Shown one piece after another: positions 17,783 through 26,105 of a stretch of DNA of 37,955 nucleotides (positions within the stretch are counted from its first letter, which is position 1; the number at the start of each line of letters is the position of its first letter). The stretch is from positions 1 through 37,955 of the forward strand of contig JARLHC010000104.1 in NCBI GenBank assembly GCA_031292455.1. The letters run 5' to 3'. The position numbers and the translations under genes were made by a program. Source of the DNA: Ignavibacteriaceae bacterium. Lineage in GTDB: Bacteria; Bacteroidota; Ignavibacteria; Ignavibacteriales; Ignavibacteriaceae. A model generated the notes under the pieces. It had not been told where the DNA came from and did not search any database. It was given only the letters and a program-made list of their open reading frames with translations.

Positions 17783-19843
17783 TTTGATTAAATCGGCCAC
17801 AACATGAGCAGACTCATCAAGTAAAGGATCATTATTCTTAATATCTTCAGCAGGTGTTTCACCCTTTTGCAGCAACTTTAATCCTTTAAGTTTTCTTCTC
17901 TCATTTTCCCGTTGGAACTTCTTTTCTTCCAAATCATCCTTTTCTTTCTTACGTACCTGCTCATTCAGCGAAACATATTTTTTAGCATCCGCTTCCTTAT
18001 AATCCTGTATATCTTGCTTGATATAATCAAACTCGGGATTATTCTCAACCCTTTCTTCGTGGAATTTCTCCAATTTTGAGATATAAGGATGAAGGTTTCC
18101 GGCAGGAGTAAAATTGCTAGTCTTTATTTGATCCCAGGGAAGCGCACTCGGTTCAGTGCTCTCACCATAGTCCTGAGTATCTTCCAATGAAGGGAATTTT
18201 ATATCGGGTATAACGCCCTTCATCTGCGTACTTCCTCCGGTAATCCTATAATATTTGGCAATTGTAATTTTAACCTGGCCCAATTTATCGGAAGGATCTC
18301 TTACAAGGCGGTTTAGATCAATCATGTTTTGCACGGTTCCCTTTCCGTACGTCTGTTCCCCTAAAATTAATCCTCTGCCGTAATCCTGTATAGCTCCTGA
18401 AAAAATCTCAGATGCTGATGCACTGAATTTATTAACCAGTACTGCCAGTGGGCCGCTATAAACTATTTCTGGATCAGGATCATTATCCTCATCTATTTTT
18501 CCATCTGCATCCCTCACCTGAACTACCGGGCCTTCCTTTATAAACAACCCCGTAAGTTGAACAGCTTCCTGAAGCGAACCTCCTCCATTATTTCTTAAAT
18601 CAATTACTACACCATCTACTTTAGCGTCTTTTAGTTCGGAGATTAGTTTCCTTACATCACGGGTAGTGCTCTTATAATCTTTAACTCCTTTGGATGCAGC
18701 TTCAAAATCAGCATAAAATGCCGGAACGGTAATAACTCCTATTTTATAATTCTTTTTATCATTCTGGATCTCGAGAATATCCTTCTTAGCTGATTGTTCC
18801 TCAAGAGTAACTTTATCCCTGACTATCTTTACTTCCTTTGCCTTTGCATTTGCACCGCTGTTTGCAGGTATTATCTGCAGGCGAACAGTAGTTCCTTTAG
18901 GGCCTCTTATCAATTGAACTACATCAGTCAGCCTCATTCCGATTATATCAACAAACTCTCCTCCCTCAGCACCCTGTGCCACACCAATGATCTTGTCTCC
19001 CTGATGCAGCAGGTTACTTTTGAAGGCAGGGCCCCCAGGAATCACCTCATTGATTTTTGTATAGTCATCCTCTGACTGAAGTTGAGCCCCTATTCCTTCC
19101 AGCGATCTGGCCATATCTATCTTAAAGTTGTCCGAGGTTTGGGGAGACATATAATTTGTATGAGGATCAATAGCTTCCGTAAATGAATTCATGATTATCT
19201 GAAATACATCCTCGCTTTTATTCTGATTTATTGTCTTCCTGATATTCTCATATCTTTTGGTAAGTGTCTCTGCTACGGATTTCCAGTCCTTACCATCTAA
19301 AATCATATTTAATGCATCGTTTTTAACCTTCTTTCTCCAGAAATCATTCATTTCCTGAGTATTCTTAAACCATGTCGATGTTTCTCTTTTCCATTCATAG
19401 TCCTCATTTTTGGTAAAATCAAATTCATGCTTAAGCAATGAATCTGAATAATCCAGTCTATCGTTTATTCTTCTGCGGAACGTATTATATATATTGTAAA
19501 AGGGCATGAGATTTCCTTCCTGAAGAAAGTCATCTGTTTTACTGCGGTATTTTTCAAACTTATCTATATCACTTTGGTAGAAACAACTTCTGTTATAATC
19601 AAGTGCTTTTAAATATCTATCATATACTACCGATGAAAGGGAATCATTAAATACAAATTTCTTATAATGGTACCTGGAAATGATCCCTTGAATTAACTGA
19701 TCCTCTTCATTGAAAATTCTATCTGGTGCAAGATCAAGACTATCGGCCGGGGTTCCCGCAAATACATTTTTTGTATTTACATAATTAGAGGAAAAAAAAG
19801 CAATTAATAAAAATGATAAAAGCGCATAAAATGATTTTTTCAT
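17771..19843 (-). CDS. prc: Carboxy-terminal processing (tail-specific) protease, S41 family, Prc type
   Basis: About 690 residues, the long Prc/Tsp form. An N-terminal signal peptide (MKKSFYALLSFLLIAFF) is followed by a large N-terminal helical domain (about 45-230). Then come a PDZ domain (about 240-335, with GIGAQLQ and PGGPAFKSNL), the S41 catalytic core (about 370-540) and a charged C-terminal region. The Ser/Lys dyad is in FSASASEIF (about 474-480) and TYGKGTVQ (Lys near 501). It degrades or trims periplasmic proteins. The frame extends to an ATG at 19861, but the ATG at 19843 begins directly on the signal peptide and has GGGAG four bases upstream, so I chose 19843. The 3' end overlaps the convergent unknown gene by 12 bases. 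Confidence 0.95.
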   Translation of the reverse strand: MKKSFYALLSFLLIAFFSSNYVNTKNVFAGTPADSLDLAPDRIFNEEDQLIQGIISRYHYKKFVFNDSLSSVVYDRYLKALDYNRSCFYQSDIDKFEKYRSKTDDFLQEGNLMPFYNIYNTFRRRINDRLDYSDSLLKHEFDFTKNEDYEWKRETSTWFKNTQEMNDFWRKKVKNDALNMILDGKDWKSVAETLTKRYENIRKTINQNKSEDVFQIIMNSFTEAIDPHTNYMSPQTSDNFKIDMARSLEGIGAQLQSEDDYTKINEVIPGGPAFKSNLLHQGDKIIGVAQGAEGGEFVDIIGMRLTDVVQLIRGPKGTTVRLQIIPANSGANAKAKEVKIVRDKVTLEEQSAKKDILEIQNDKKNYKIGVITVPAFYADFEAASKGVKDYKSTTRDVRKLISELKDAKVDGVVIDLRNNGGGSLQEAVQLTGLFIKEGPVVQVRDADGKIDEDNDPDPEIVYSGPLAVLVNKFSASASEIFSGAIQDYGRGLILGEQTYGKGTVQNMIDLNRLVRDPSDKLGQVKITIAKYYRITGGSTQMKGVIPDIKFPSLEDTQDYGESTEPSALPWDQIKTSNFTPAGNLHPYISKLEKFHEERVENNPEFDYIKQDIQDYKEADAKKYVSLNEQVRKKEKDDLEEKKFQRENERRKLKGLKLLQKGETPAEDIKNNDPLLDESAHVVADLIKLLS

Positions 19844-20087
19844 TGATCTCCCGGAATTCATATTTTAATTTATTATGGTACTGGTTAAAAGTAACAATAG
19901 TTCCGTACTAAAAAAATGGTTATCAGAGGGGACAAATTAAAAATAATGGAATAAAAATGTGGAAAAATATTTATTTAATTGCAGTATATTTTATAAATTT
20001 ACCATAAATAAAATTATTTAAAAAAAGGGAATAATTTTTATCATTATGATTGTGATAAATCCCATTACCTCTCTCTTTAGCTCCTTA

Positions 20088-20125
20088 TATATTTGCGCGT
20101 GTAAATGTTGAACTAAATATAGGAG
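20088..20125 (+). promoter_or_regulatory. csbD -7 element and Shine-Dalgarno
   Basis: TATATTTG (20088-20095) matches every defined base of TAnnTTTG. The expected -33 position (20064-20067, ATTA) is poor, so another factor could be needed. AGGAG (20121-20125) lies 6 bases before the csbD ATG, one of the clearest Shine-Dalgarno sequences in the window. Confidence 0.45.
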
Positions 20126-20131
20126 TATACG

Positions 20132-20323
20132 ATGGATACACTAAGAATAAAAGGGAACTGGCATCAGCTAAAAGGAAAAATAAAACAAAAATATCCTAAT
20201 TTAACTGATGAAGATCTGATGTTTGTTGAAGGAAAAGAGGATGATTTATTAGGGAGGATCCAAAGGAAAACAGGAAAATCCCGAGATGAAGTCGTCAGCT
20301 TTATTAATAGCATTAACGGTTGA
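20132..20323 (+). CDS. CsbD-family stress protein
   Basis: A 63-residue hydrophilic protein that matches CsbD along its whole length: N-terminal IKGNWHQLKGKIKQKYPNLT, DLMFVEGKEDDLLGRIQRKTG, then a helix ending in FINSING. CsbD-like proteins are abundant, general-stress-induced and of unknown biochemical role (named from a sigma-B-controlled B. subtilis gene). A clear AGGAG and a strong -7 box precede it and a long hairpin follows, so it is a single-gene, probably highly expressed unit. That expression level is an inference from the signals. Confidence 0.93.
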   Translation: MDTLRIKGNWHQLKGKIKQKYPNLTDEDLMFVEGKEDDLLGRIQRKTGKSRDEVVSFINSING

Positions 20324-20361
20324 ATAAAGGGCTGCCCTGGTAAACCAGGACAGCCCTTTAT
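20324..20361. terminator. Bidirectional terminator between csbD and fchA
   Basis: Bases 20324-20340 pair with 20345-20361 in a 17-bp stem with a single C-A mismatch (20335/20350) and a TAAA loop. It starts right after the csbD stop and ends 11 bases before the convergent fchA stop, so it serves both transcripts. No long T tract follows on either strand. Confidence 0.8.
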
Positions 20362-20371
20362 GTTGAATAAT

Positions 20372-21001
20372 CTATTGCCCCAATTTCTTACCTATAATTT
20401 CAAGTCCCATCATACAAAACTGTTTGATTTCATTAAAGTCCATCTCAGCATCTAATAATATTTTTTTAGCTTGCTGATTATCTTTATATGACGAACAATT
20501 AATCATTACATTAAAAAAAGCTCCCTGGGCAGCTGTCGATATCAGCGAAAATGCTACTCCAGTATCTGATAATGAATTTTGATTTCCTTTTTCTGCAATT
20601 ATCATAAGATACGGAATAATTATTTTGCTTAATGAAATAACCCGGTAGGGGACAAGACCTGCCGCTATAGTAGCTGCTTCAATTTTCTGAGATCTGACAG
20701 ATTTCTGTTCTTCCGTATCCTTTGGCAATCTGAACGATTCCATTACCCTATCAAACGCCTGGTTATCTTCGGTAGATAATGTTAAGAAATCATTTTTTGC
20801 CTTCTCCAGTTTTTTCTTTATTCCTTTGAGCTCTTCTTCTGAATCGAGATATTTCTTCTTACCGATTGTAAGATTGCAAACCATTATTCCAAGAGAAGAT
20901 GCAAGCGCACCACAAAATGCACTAACATTTCCACCGCCAGGTGTGGGTGAATTTGAGGAAAGCTCCTCTAAATAATTTCCGATTGAATTGGATATATTCA
21001 T
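20372..21001 (-). CDS. fchA: Formimidoyltetrahydrofolate cyclodeaminase
   Basis: 209 residues, the size of the stand-alone FTCD C-terminal domain. The N-terminal SPTPGGGNVSAFCGALASSL loop is the family signature, followed by a helical bundle. It converts 5-formimino-THF to 5,10-methenyl-THF and ammonia, the step after FtcD. AAGGGA lies just before the ATG at 21001, and ftcD ends 15 bases upstream, so it is the last gene of the hutI-ftcD-fchA run. In animals and some bacteria the two activities are fused in one protein. Here they are separate, adjacent genes. Confidence 0.93.
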   Translation of the reverse strand: MNISNSIGNYLEELSSNSPTPGGGNVSAFCGALASSLGIMVCNLTIGKKKYLDSEEELKGIKKKLEKAKNDFLTLSTEDNQAFDRVMESFRLPKDTEEQKSVRSQKIEAATIAAGLVPYRVISLSKIIIPYLMIIAEKGNQNSLSDTGVAFSLISTAAQGAFFNVMINCSSYKDNQQAKKILLDAEMDFNEIKQFCMMGLEIIGKKLGQ

Positions 21002-21016
21002 TTATTCCCTTAATGA

Positions 21017-22033
21017 TTAAATCATATAATCTATTATTTTCTGATTCTTATCAAAGTGGTTAAGATTGCCTAATCCCAGGTTCTCAATTGCCAGATTAAC
21101 CAGTTTGTCTTCAGTATATTTTTCGCTATCGGCATAAAATCTTCCTGCCTGAAGTAATGCTTCAAGGGGAACAAGTCCGACTATTTCGCTGCCATCGACC
21201 TGAACACCTAATCTGTCAGCTTCCTGTTTAACTTCTTCAAAAGCCTTATGGATAGAAGTAATATTATAATTTGTCAGATTCATTGAAACTTGAGTTATAT
21301 TATATTTCTCAAGCAATACTCCCATTCCTTTAACATTTTTAAGTCTGCCGGGAATATTTACAGTCTTTCCGTTTTCCTTTATTATGTTACCATATAAATC
21401 TCTTTTCGGTCTTCCTGATTCTCTAAGTATCTCAGCAATTTCTTTTGATATTTTTATATCTGTTGATTTTATATTAACATTATAAGCAATGAGGAAAAAT
21501 CTTGCTCCTGTAACTATCGCCCCAAGTTTCGGATTGAATTTACTTTCGCCGAAATCAGGTTTCCAATCAGGGTCCTTAAGTTTAACTTCCAGCCCTTCAT
21601 ACTCTCCTTTTCGTATCGAAGAAAGGCTTACTCTTTGGGGAGTCCTTGCCGACAATTCATAAAGATAAACAGGAACGTTAAGTTCTCTGGCGATTCTCTC
21701 ACCAAATATTTCGGATATTCGGACACATTCTTCCATAGTAACGTTCTTAACAGGAACAAAGGGGACTACATCAATTGCTCCCAGCCTGGGATGTTCCCCT
21801 TTATGTTTTGTCATGTCAATCTTTTCTGCAGCTGCTTTACAGGAATTTATCGCACCTTCAATAATTCCATTTTCATTTCCGGCTAATGTTACTACAACTC
21901 TGTTATAATCGGCATCGGGTTCAAGATTCAGCAATTTTACATCTAGCGTCTTTGCTATAGCTTCTTTTATTGATTTAAATAGCTCTTCGTTTCTTCCCTC
22001 ACTAAAATTTGGAACGCATTCTATTATCTTCAT
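21017..22033 (-). CDS. ftcD: Glutamate formimidoyltransferase
   Basis: 338 residues. The N-terminal IIECVPNFSEGRN is the family signature, and the catalytic His is His81 in GEHPRLGAIDVVPFVP. The remaining sequence aligns to both subdomains of the FTCD N-terminal half. It moves the formimino group from N-formiminoglutamate to tetrahydrofolate, giving glutamate. The start overlaps the hutI stop by 4 bases (22030-22033), indicating coupling. With HutI and FchA this is the THF-dependent branch of histidine degradation. HutH and HutU are not in the window, so the upper pathway must be elsewhere or another source of formiminoglutamate exists. Confidence 0.96.
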   Translation of the reverse strand: MKIIECVPNFSEGRNEELFKSIKEAIAKTLDVKLLNLEPDADYNRVVVTLAGNENGIIEGAINSCKAAAEKIDMTKHKGEHPRLGAIDVVPFVPVKNVTMEECVRISEIFGERIARELNVPVYLYELSARTPQRVSLSSIRKGEYEGLEVKLKDPDWKPDFGESKFNPKLGAIVTGARFFLIAYNVNIKSTDIKISKEIAEILRESGRPKRDLYGNIIKENGKTVNIPGRLKNVKGMGVLLEKYNITQVSMNLTNYNITSIHKAFEEVKQEADRLGVQVDGSEIVGLVPLEALLQAGRFYADSEKYTEDKLVNLAIENLGLGNLNHFDKNQKIIDYMI

Positions 22034-23283
22034 TTATTTTCCTGTTTTTCAAAAATAATATTTCCGTTTTTTATAGTCATTATATTCAGATTTGAACTGG
22101 CATTATAGATTATATCAGAATATTCAACAGTGTTAAAAATTGCAAAATCTGCATTCTTACCTATTTCGATGCTTCCGGATTGTTTATTAACATCAATTGC
22201 TTTAGCTGCATTTATTGTATAAGCAGAAATGACTTCTTCTATTGACATTTTCATCTTTATGGCAGCTAAGCTCATGATAAATGATATATTATTTATATTT
22301 GAAGAGCCAGGGTTATAATCTGTTGCAATGGCAATTATTGCATTGTTATCAATCAGCTTTCTAGCCGGTGCATATTGATAATCCAGGAAAAATGAAACAC
22401 CCGGCAGAAGAACTGCTGTAGTTTCAGATGAACTTAGCATTTGAAACTGATCTTCCTTTAACATTTCAAGATGTTCTACACTTACAGCATTATGTCTCAG
22501 TGCAGTTTCAAATCCTCCTATATTATTAAACTGTTCCGTATGCAGTTTTATTTTAAGTCCTTCCTTTATGGCTCTTTTAAGGATCATGTCAGTCTCTTTT
22601 AAAGAAAAAGCGGTAACTTCACAGAATACATCACAGAATTTGGCAAGATTATTTGCATGGATAAAAGGGATCATTTTATCTGTTAAAAGATTACAATATC
22701 CGGCATGGTCATTTTTATATTCAGCAGGAAATGTATGGGCACCAAGAAATGTTGATACTATTTCAATCGGAAAAAGCTCATTCAGGTGATTAATTACTTT
22801 TAAGAGTTTGATCTCATTTTCGAAGTCAAGCCCATATCCGCTCTTTATTTCAATTGTGGTAACACCTTGAATTATAAAATTCTGAATTCTTGGTATTGCC
22901 AGTTTAACCAGTTCTTCAAAGGAAGAATTTCTTACAGCATGAACAGTTGTATTTATTCCACCTCCTGTTCTTGTTATCTCCTCATAGGTCGCACCTTTTA
23001 ATTTGAGCCTGAATTCGTTTGCTCTGGAACCTGCAAAAACACTATGTGTGTGACATTCTATAAAACCCGGTAATATTACTTTATTTATTAGTGGTATTAA
23101 CTCATATTCCGAACTGTTTTTAATCGAACCTGTCGGGATTATATCCTTAATTAAATCATTTTCTGTAATAATTGAATGGTCTGTCAGTACTTCTACTGCG
23201 TCCAGTTCTTTCCCTCTTTTATAATTCTTTCCTTCAGTATTAACAGTTATAATTTGGGCAGGGTCTTTAAAAATTTTTAACAT
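22030..23283 (-). CDS. hutI: Imidazolonepropionase
   Basis: 417 residues, an amidohydrolase-superfamily enzyme. The metal motif HTH is His78-x-His80 in PGFIECHTHSVFAGSR. Later ligands and substrate residues appear in GAHTFP, KLHTEQF and IATDYNPGS. It hydrolyses 4-imidazolone-5-propanoate to N-formimino-L-glutamate. It is the second gene of a four-gene minus-strand run: the SPOR lipoprotein stop is 2 bases upstream and ftcD overlaps by 4 bases downstream. There is no Shine-Dalgarno before its ATG, consistent with translational coupling to the gene before it. Confidence 0.96.
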   Translation of the reverse strand: MLKIFKDPAQIITVNTEGKNYKRGKELDAVEVLTDHSIITENDLIKDIIPTGSIKNSSEYELIPLINKVILPGFIECHTHSVFAGSRANEFRLKLKGATYEEITRTGGGINTTVHAVRNSSFEELVKLAIPRIQNFIIQGVTTIEIKSGYGLDFENEIKLLKVINHLNELFPIEIVSTFLGAHTFPAEYKNDHAGYCNLLTDKMIPFIHANNLAKFCDVFCEVTAFSLKETDMILKRAIKEGLKIKLHTEQFNNIGGFETALRHNAVSVEHLEMLKEDQFQMLSSSETTAVLLPGVSFFLDYQYAPARKLIDNNAIIAIATDYNPGSSNINNISFIMSLAAIKMKMSIEEVISAYTINAAKAIDVNKQSGSIEIGKNADFAIFNTVEYSDIIYNASSNLNIMTIKNGNIIFEKQENK

Positions 23284-23285
23284 AG

Positions 23286-23834
23286 TTACTGTATAATGTT
23301 GACAGTGTCGCGGATTATCCTGGACTCAGTGTATCCCATTTGGTTTAGTTTAAATCCGAATTCACTGGCTTCAGTGGAATTGAGGAAGTCACCGGCTTTT
23401 ATTTTATAGAATGGAGGTTCGAAGGATACATAAACAGGTTTCTGGTCTGTCTTAAAATAAATTTCGGATTTCATGTTATTTGCTTTTTCAAGATTATCTG
23501 TCGTAAAGACAAGTACCCTGAATCCCGCAACCTGCTTTATTAGTCTGCCAGACTCACGGTTAGAAGTAATAGTGTCATAATCATACCATGCTTTCAGGCT
23601 GTTATTCCCGGTTAGAACTCGATGGGGGATTGAATCAATTAAATCAATCCTTGTTTTAAATGGAGTTATATCAAAATCTTCATTCAAACTTAATGTGTCA
23701 CTCTTCTTTATTACATAAGAATTATTATTATCGGTTTTATTCTTCCCCTCAAACCGAGAACTAGTAGAAACTATTGTTCCGCAGGAGGTTATAAAAAACA
23801 TTATAATTGAAATAATATAGGTTAAATGTCTCAT
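23286..23834 (-). CDS. SPOR-domain lipoprotein
   Basis: 182 residues. Residues 1-18 are a lipoprotein signal with lipobox ITSC, giving an acylated Cys18. A polar linker follows, then a SPOR domain at about 103-176: GFRVLVFTTDNLEKANNMKS, PVYVSFEPPFYKIKAGDF and a C-terminal helix/strand. SPOR domains bind denuded peptidoglycan glycan strands at division sites. Here it heads an operon whose next genes are hutI, ftcD and fchA, with a predicted promoter 26-57 bases upstream. The link between a cell-wall-binding lipoprotein and histidine breakdown is unexplained and may only be operon packing. Confidence 0.85.
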   Translation of the reverse strand: MRHLTYIISIIMFFITSCGTIVSTSSRFEGKNKTDNNNSYVIKKSDTLSLNEDFDITPFKTRIDLIDSIPHRVLTGNNSLKAWYDYDTITSNRESGRLIKQVAGFRVLVFTTDNLEKANNMKSEIYFKTDQKPVYVSFEPPFYKIKAGDFLNSTEASEFGFKLNQMGYTESRIIRDTVNIIQ

Positions 23835-23859
23835 TTTTTAAGTCTTATTAGAACATTAT

Positions 23860-23891
23860 CAAATATAAAAATTAAAAATGACTTACTGAAA
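23860..23891 (-). promoter_or_regulatory. Predicted promoter of the SPOR-hutI-ftcD-fchA operon
   Basis: On the minus strand TTTC (23891-23888), exactly 20 bases, then TATATTTG (23867-23860). The -7 matches TAnnTTTG fully and the -33 three of four bases. The first start codon (23834) lies 25 bases beyond. It is divergent from the response-regulator gene. Confidence 0.5.
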
Positions 23892-23979
23892 AACTAAAAA
23901 ACAATAATGTAAATTATATTATTTTCTTTTCTATTTGGCAAAAAACAAGTAAATTAACTATATCTAAATTAATATATTA

Positions 23980-24360
23980 ATGAAAATACCTCTTAAAATT
24001 CTTGTAGTTGAAGATGACCTGATAACCCAGGAAATTCTATCTCTCTATTTAACTGATTATGCACATGTTATTGTAGTAGCCAGCGGTGAAGAGGCAATAA
24101 ATGAATGCAAATCTGACATGTTTGATGCTGTACTCATGGATATTAGATTAAGAAATGGTATTGATGGTGTTAAAACATTTAAGAAAATTAAGGAAATTGA
24201 AAGCTATAAGAACATTCCGATTTTGGCCATAACTGCCTATGCTATGAGAGGGGACAAAGAATATTTTCTTAAAGAAGGCTTTAATGGATACCTTCCTAAA
24301 CCATTTATTAAAGAAACTTTTATTGATTTCGTTAAACAGTTCCTTCCACAAACCAAATAA
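23980..24360 (+). CDS. Single-domain response regulator (receiver only)
   Basis: 126 residues comprising only a CheY-like receiver. The acidic pocket Glu11-Asp12-Asp13, phosphorylated Asp54 (VLMDIRL), Thr85 (AITAYAM) and Lys107 (LPKPF) are all present, so it should accept a phosphoryl group. There is no output domain. Such proteins act through protein contacts or as phosphate carriers in phosphorelays. No histidine kinase is in the window, so its partner is unknown. It is followed by a 127-base gap and glgA, with a promoter between them. The divergent neighbour is the SPOR lipoprotein operon. TTTG at 23934-23937 is a possible -33, with a weak -7. Confidence 0.93.
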   Translation: MKIPLKILVVEDDLITQEILSLYLTDYAHVIVVASGEEAINECKSDMFDAVLMDIRLRNGIDGVKTFKKIKEIESYKNIPILAITAYAMRGDKEYFLKEGFNGYLPKPFIKETFIDFVKQFLPQTK

Positions 24361-24428
24361 TATATCCCTATCCTGATAATAATTAACCTTTACAAAGAAA
24401 ACCACTTCTGATTGTAACTGATTATTAT

Positions 24429-24460
24429 TTTGAGAAACGACAATAATTTTAGTAAATTTA
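24429..24460 (+). promoter_or_regulatory. Predicted glgA promoter
   Basis: TTTG (24429-24432), exactly 20 bases, then TAAATTTA (24453-24460), which matches the -33 fully and five of six -7 bases. The glgA ATG is 27 bases further on. Confidence 0.5.
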
Positions 24461-24487
24461 AACGTTAATTTAAAATATTTAATTGAA

Positions 24488-25981
24488 ATGGCTGCAAAAA
24501 AACTAAAAATCCTCTACGTTACTCCTGAAGTAGTTCCATTTGTAAAAACCGGCGGATTGGCTGATGTATCTGCTGCCTTACCCCAAATGCTTTCTGAATT
24601 AGGACACGAAGTCCGTATCGTTGTTCCCAAATATGGCGCTGTCGATGATAGGAAATTCAAGATCCATGAAGTGGTAAGACTTAAAGATCTACACATGCAA
24701 ATCGGTGATAAGGATGTAGTCTTTTCATTAAAATCATGTTTTCTTCCAGGACAAAAAATAAGAGTTCAAATTTATTTCCTTGATAATCAGGAATATTTTG
24801 GCAGCAGGAACAGCCTTTATACTGATCCAATGACCGGGCATGATTACCCTGACAACGATGAAAGATTTATTCTTCTTAGTAGATGTGTCTTTGAACTTAT
24901 AACTAAACTTGGCTGGATTCCTGATATTATACATTGCAACGACTGGCAAAGCGGGTTAGTACCTATTTATCTTAAAACAATCTTTAAAGGCGATCCTTCC
25001 TTTGCTAAATTCAAGACTGTTTTTACAGTCCATAACCTTGCTTATCAGGGGCAGTTTCCCAAATCATCTTTCTTTAAAACAGGTTTACCTGAAGAATTTA
25101 ATTCCGAGAAAGGTGTTGAGATTTATAATAAAATAAACTTTATGAAATCCGGGTTAATGTTTGCCGATTTAATCAATACTGTCAGCGAAACTTATGCTAA
25201 TGAAATCAGAACAGATGATGAGTTAGGCGCTGGTTTGAAGCAGGTGCTGGCAAAAAGGAAAAATCATCTTTACGGTATTATAAACGGTATTGATACGCAT
25301 TTATGGAACCCTGAAAAGGATAAACACCTGCCTAAAAAATATTCCGCTAAGAATCTTGAGGATAAATTAGAAAATAAACAGGTCCTTGCCGATAAATTCG
25401 GCTTTAATTTCAGTGCCGATACCCCGATTATTGGAATTATTTCCCGTCTGTATGATGCCAAAGGGTTTGATATTTTGACTGAAGCTTTCCCCGAAATGAT
25501 GAAATTGAATTTACAAATGGTACTCCTTGGTAATGGCGATAGAAAATATCATAATTTCTTTGAAAAAATGATAAAGAAATTTCCTGATAAATTTGCATGC
25601 TATCTCGGGTTTAACGATGATCTTGCCCACTTAATTGAAGGCGGATCAGACATTCTACTAATGCCCTCCCGTTATGAACCTTGCGGCCTCAACCAGATGT
25701 ATAGCCTTGTCTACGGTACTGTCCCGTTGGTTAGGGAGACCGGCGGTCTTGCTGATACTGTTACCCGCTTTAATGAGAAAACCGGGGAAGGGAATGGATT
25801 TATGTTTAAAGCCTACGAATCTTCTGCCTTGCTGAAAGAACTTATAAGAACTCTCAAGATTTTTAAGGAAAAGAAGACATGGACAAAAATTCAGAAGAAT
25901 GGTATGAAATGCGATTTTAGTTGGAATTCCTCCGCAAGGAAATATATTGAATTATATAAAACTATTCTTGATTCCGAGTAA
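24488..25981 (+). CDS. glgA: Glycogen/starch synthase (ADP-glucose or UDP-glucose dependent, GT5)
   Basis: 497 residues. The N-terminal KTGGLADV motif (20-27) binds the nucleotide-sugar phosphate. HNLAYQGQFP and VSETYANEI precede the C-terminal Rossmann lobe with IIGIISRLYDAKGFD, and the catalytic RYEPCGLNQMYSL and ETGGLADTV segments follow. This is a GT5 glycogen synthase that elongates alpha-1,4-glucan. No glgB, glgC or glgP lies nearby. The next gene on the same strand is a DUF4270-like lipoprotein. From memory, the glgA-DUF4270 neighbourhood is common in Bacteroidota, but I cannot verify it here. Confidence 0.96.
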   Translation: MAAKKLKILYVTPEVVPFVKTGGLADVSAALPQMLSELGHEVRIVVPKYGAVDDRKFKIHEVVRLKDLHMQIGDKDVVFSLKSCFLPGQKIRVQIYFLDNQEYFGSRNSLYTDPMTGHDYPDNDERFILLSRCVFELITKLGWIPDIIHCNDWQSGLVPIYLKTIFKGDPSFAKFKTVFTVHNLAYQGQFPKSSFFKTGLPEEFNSEKGVEIYNKINFMKSGLMFADLINTVSETYANEIRTDDELGAGLKQVLAKRKNHLYGIINGIDTHLWNPEKDKHLPKKYSAKNLEDKLENKQVLADKFGFNFSADTPIIGIISRLYDAKGFDILTEAFPEMMKLNLQMVLLGNGDRKYHNFFEKMIKKFPDKFACYLGFNDDLAHLIEGGSDILLMPSRYEPCGLNQMYSLVYGTVPLVRETGGLADTVTRFNEKTGEGNGFMFKAYESSALLKELIRTLKIFKEKKTWTKIQKNGMKCDFSWNSSARKYIELYKTILDSE

Positions 25982-26010
25982 TATCCGTTAGAGTTCAGAA
26001 GCATTTCTAT

Positions 26011-26066
26011 CTTGCAAAAGCAATATAAATTTTCAAACTTTGTGGCTGGGAATCCTTAGGATACCC
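26011..26066 (+). promoter_or_regulatory. Predicted promoter and leader hairpin of the DUF4270-like operon
   Basis: CTTG (26011-26014), exactly 20 bases, then AAACTTTG (26035-26042), which matches five of six -7 bases. Just downstream GGGAATCC (26048-26055) and GGATACCC (26059-26066) form an 8-position stem with one A-A mismatch and loop TTA, which would sit at the very 5' end of the RNA. The hairpin has no T tract, so it is not a good glgA terminator. Confidence 0.4.
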
Positions 26067-26105
26067 GCAGATTAATCTTTATTGTAATTACCGGAGAGAA
26101 TAATT

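Noticed and set aside
26048-26066. Hairpin after glgA as an intrinsic terminator
   Set aside because: It has an A-A mismatch and no T tract, and it sits next to a predicted promoter, so a leader role seems as likely.
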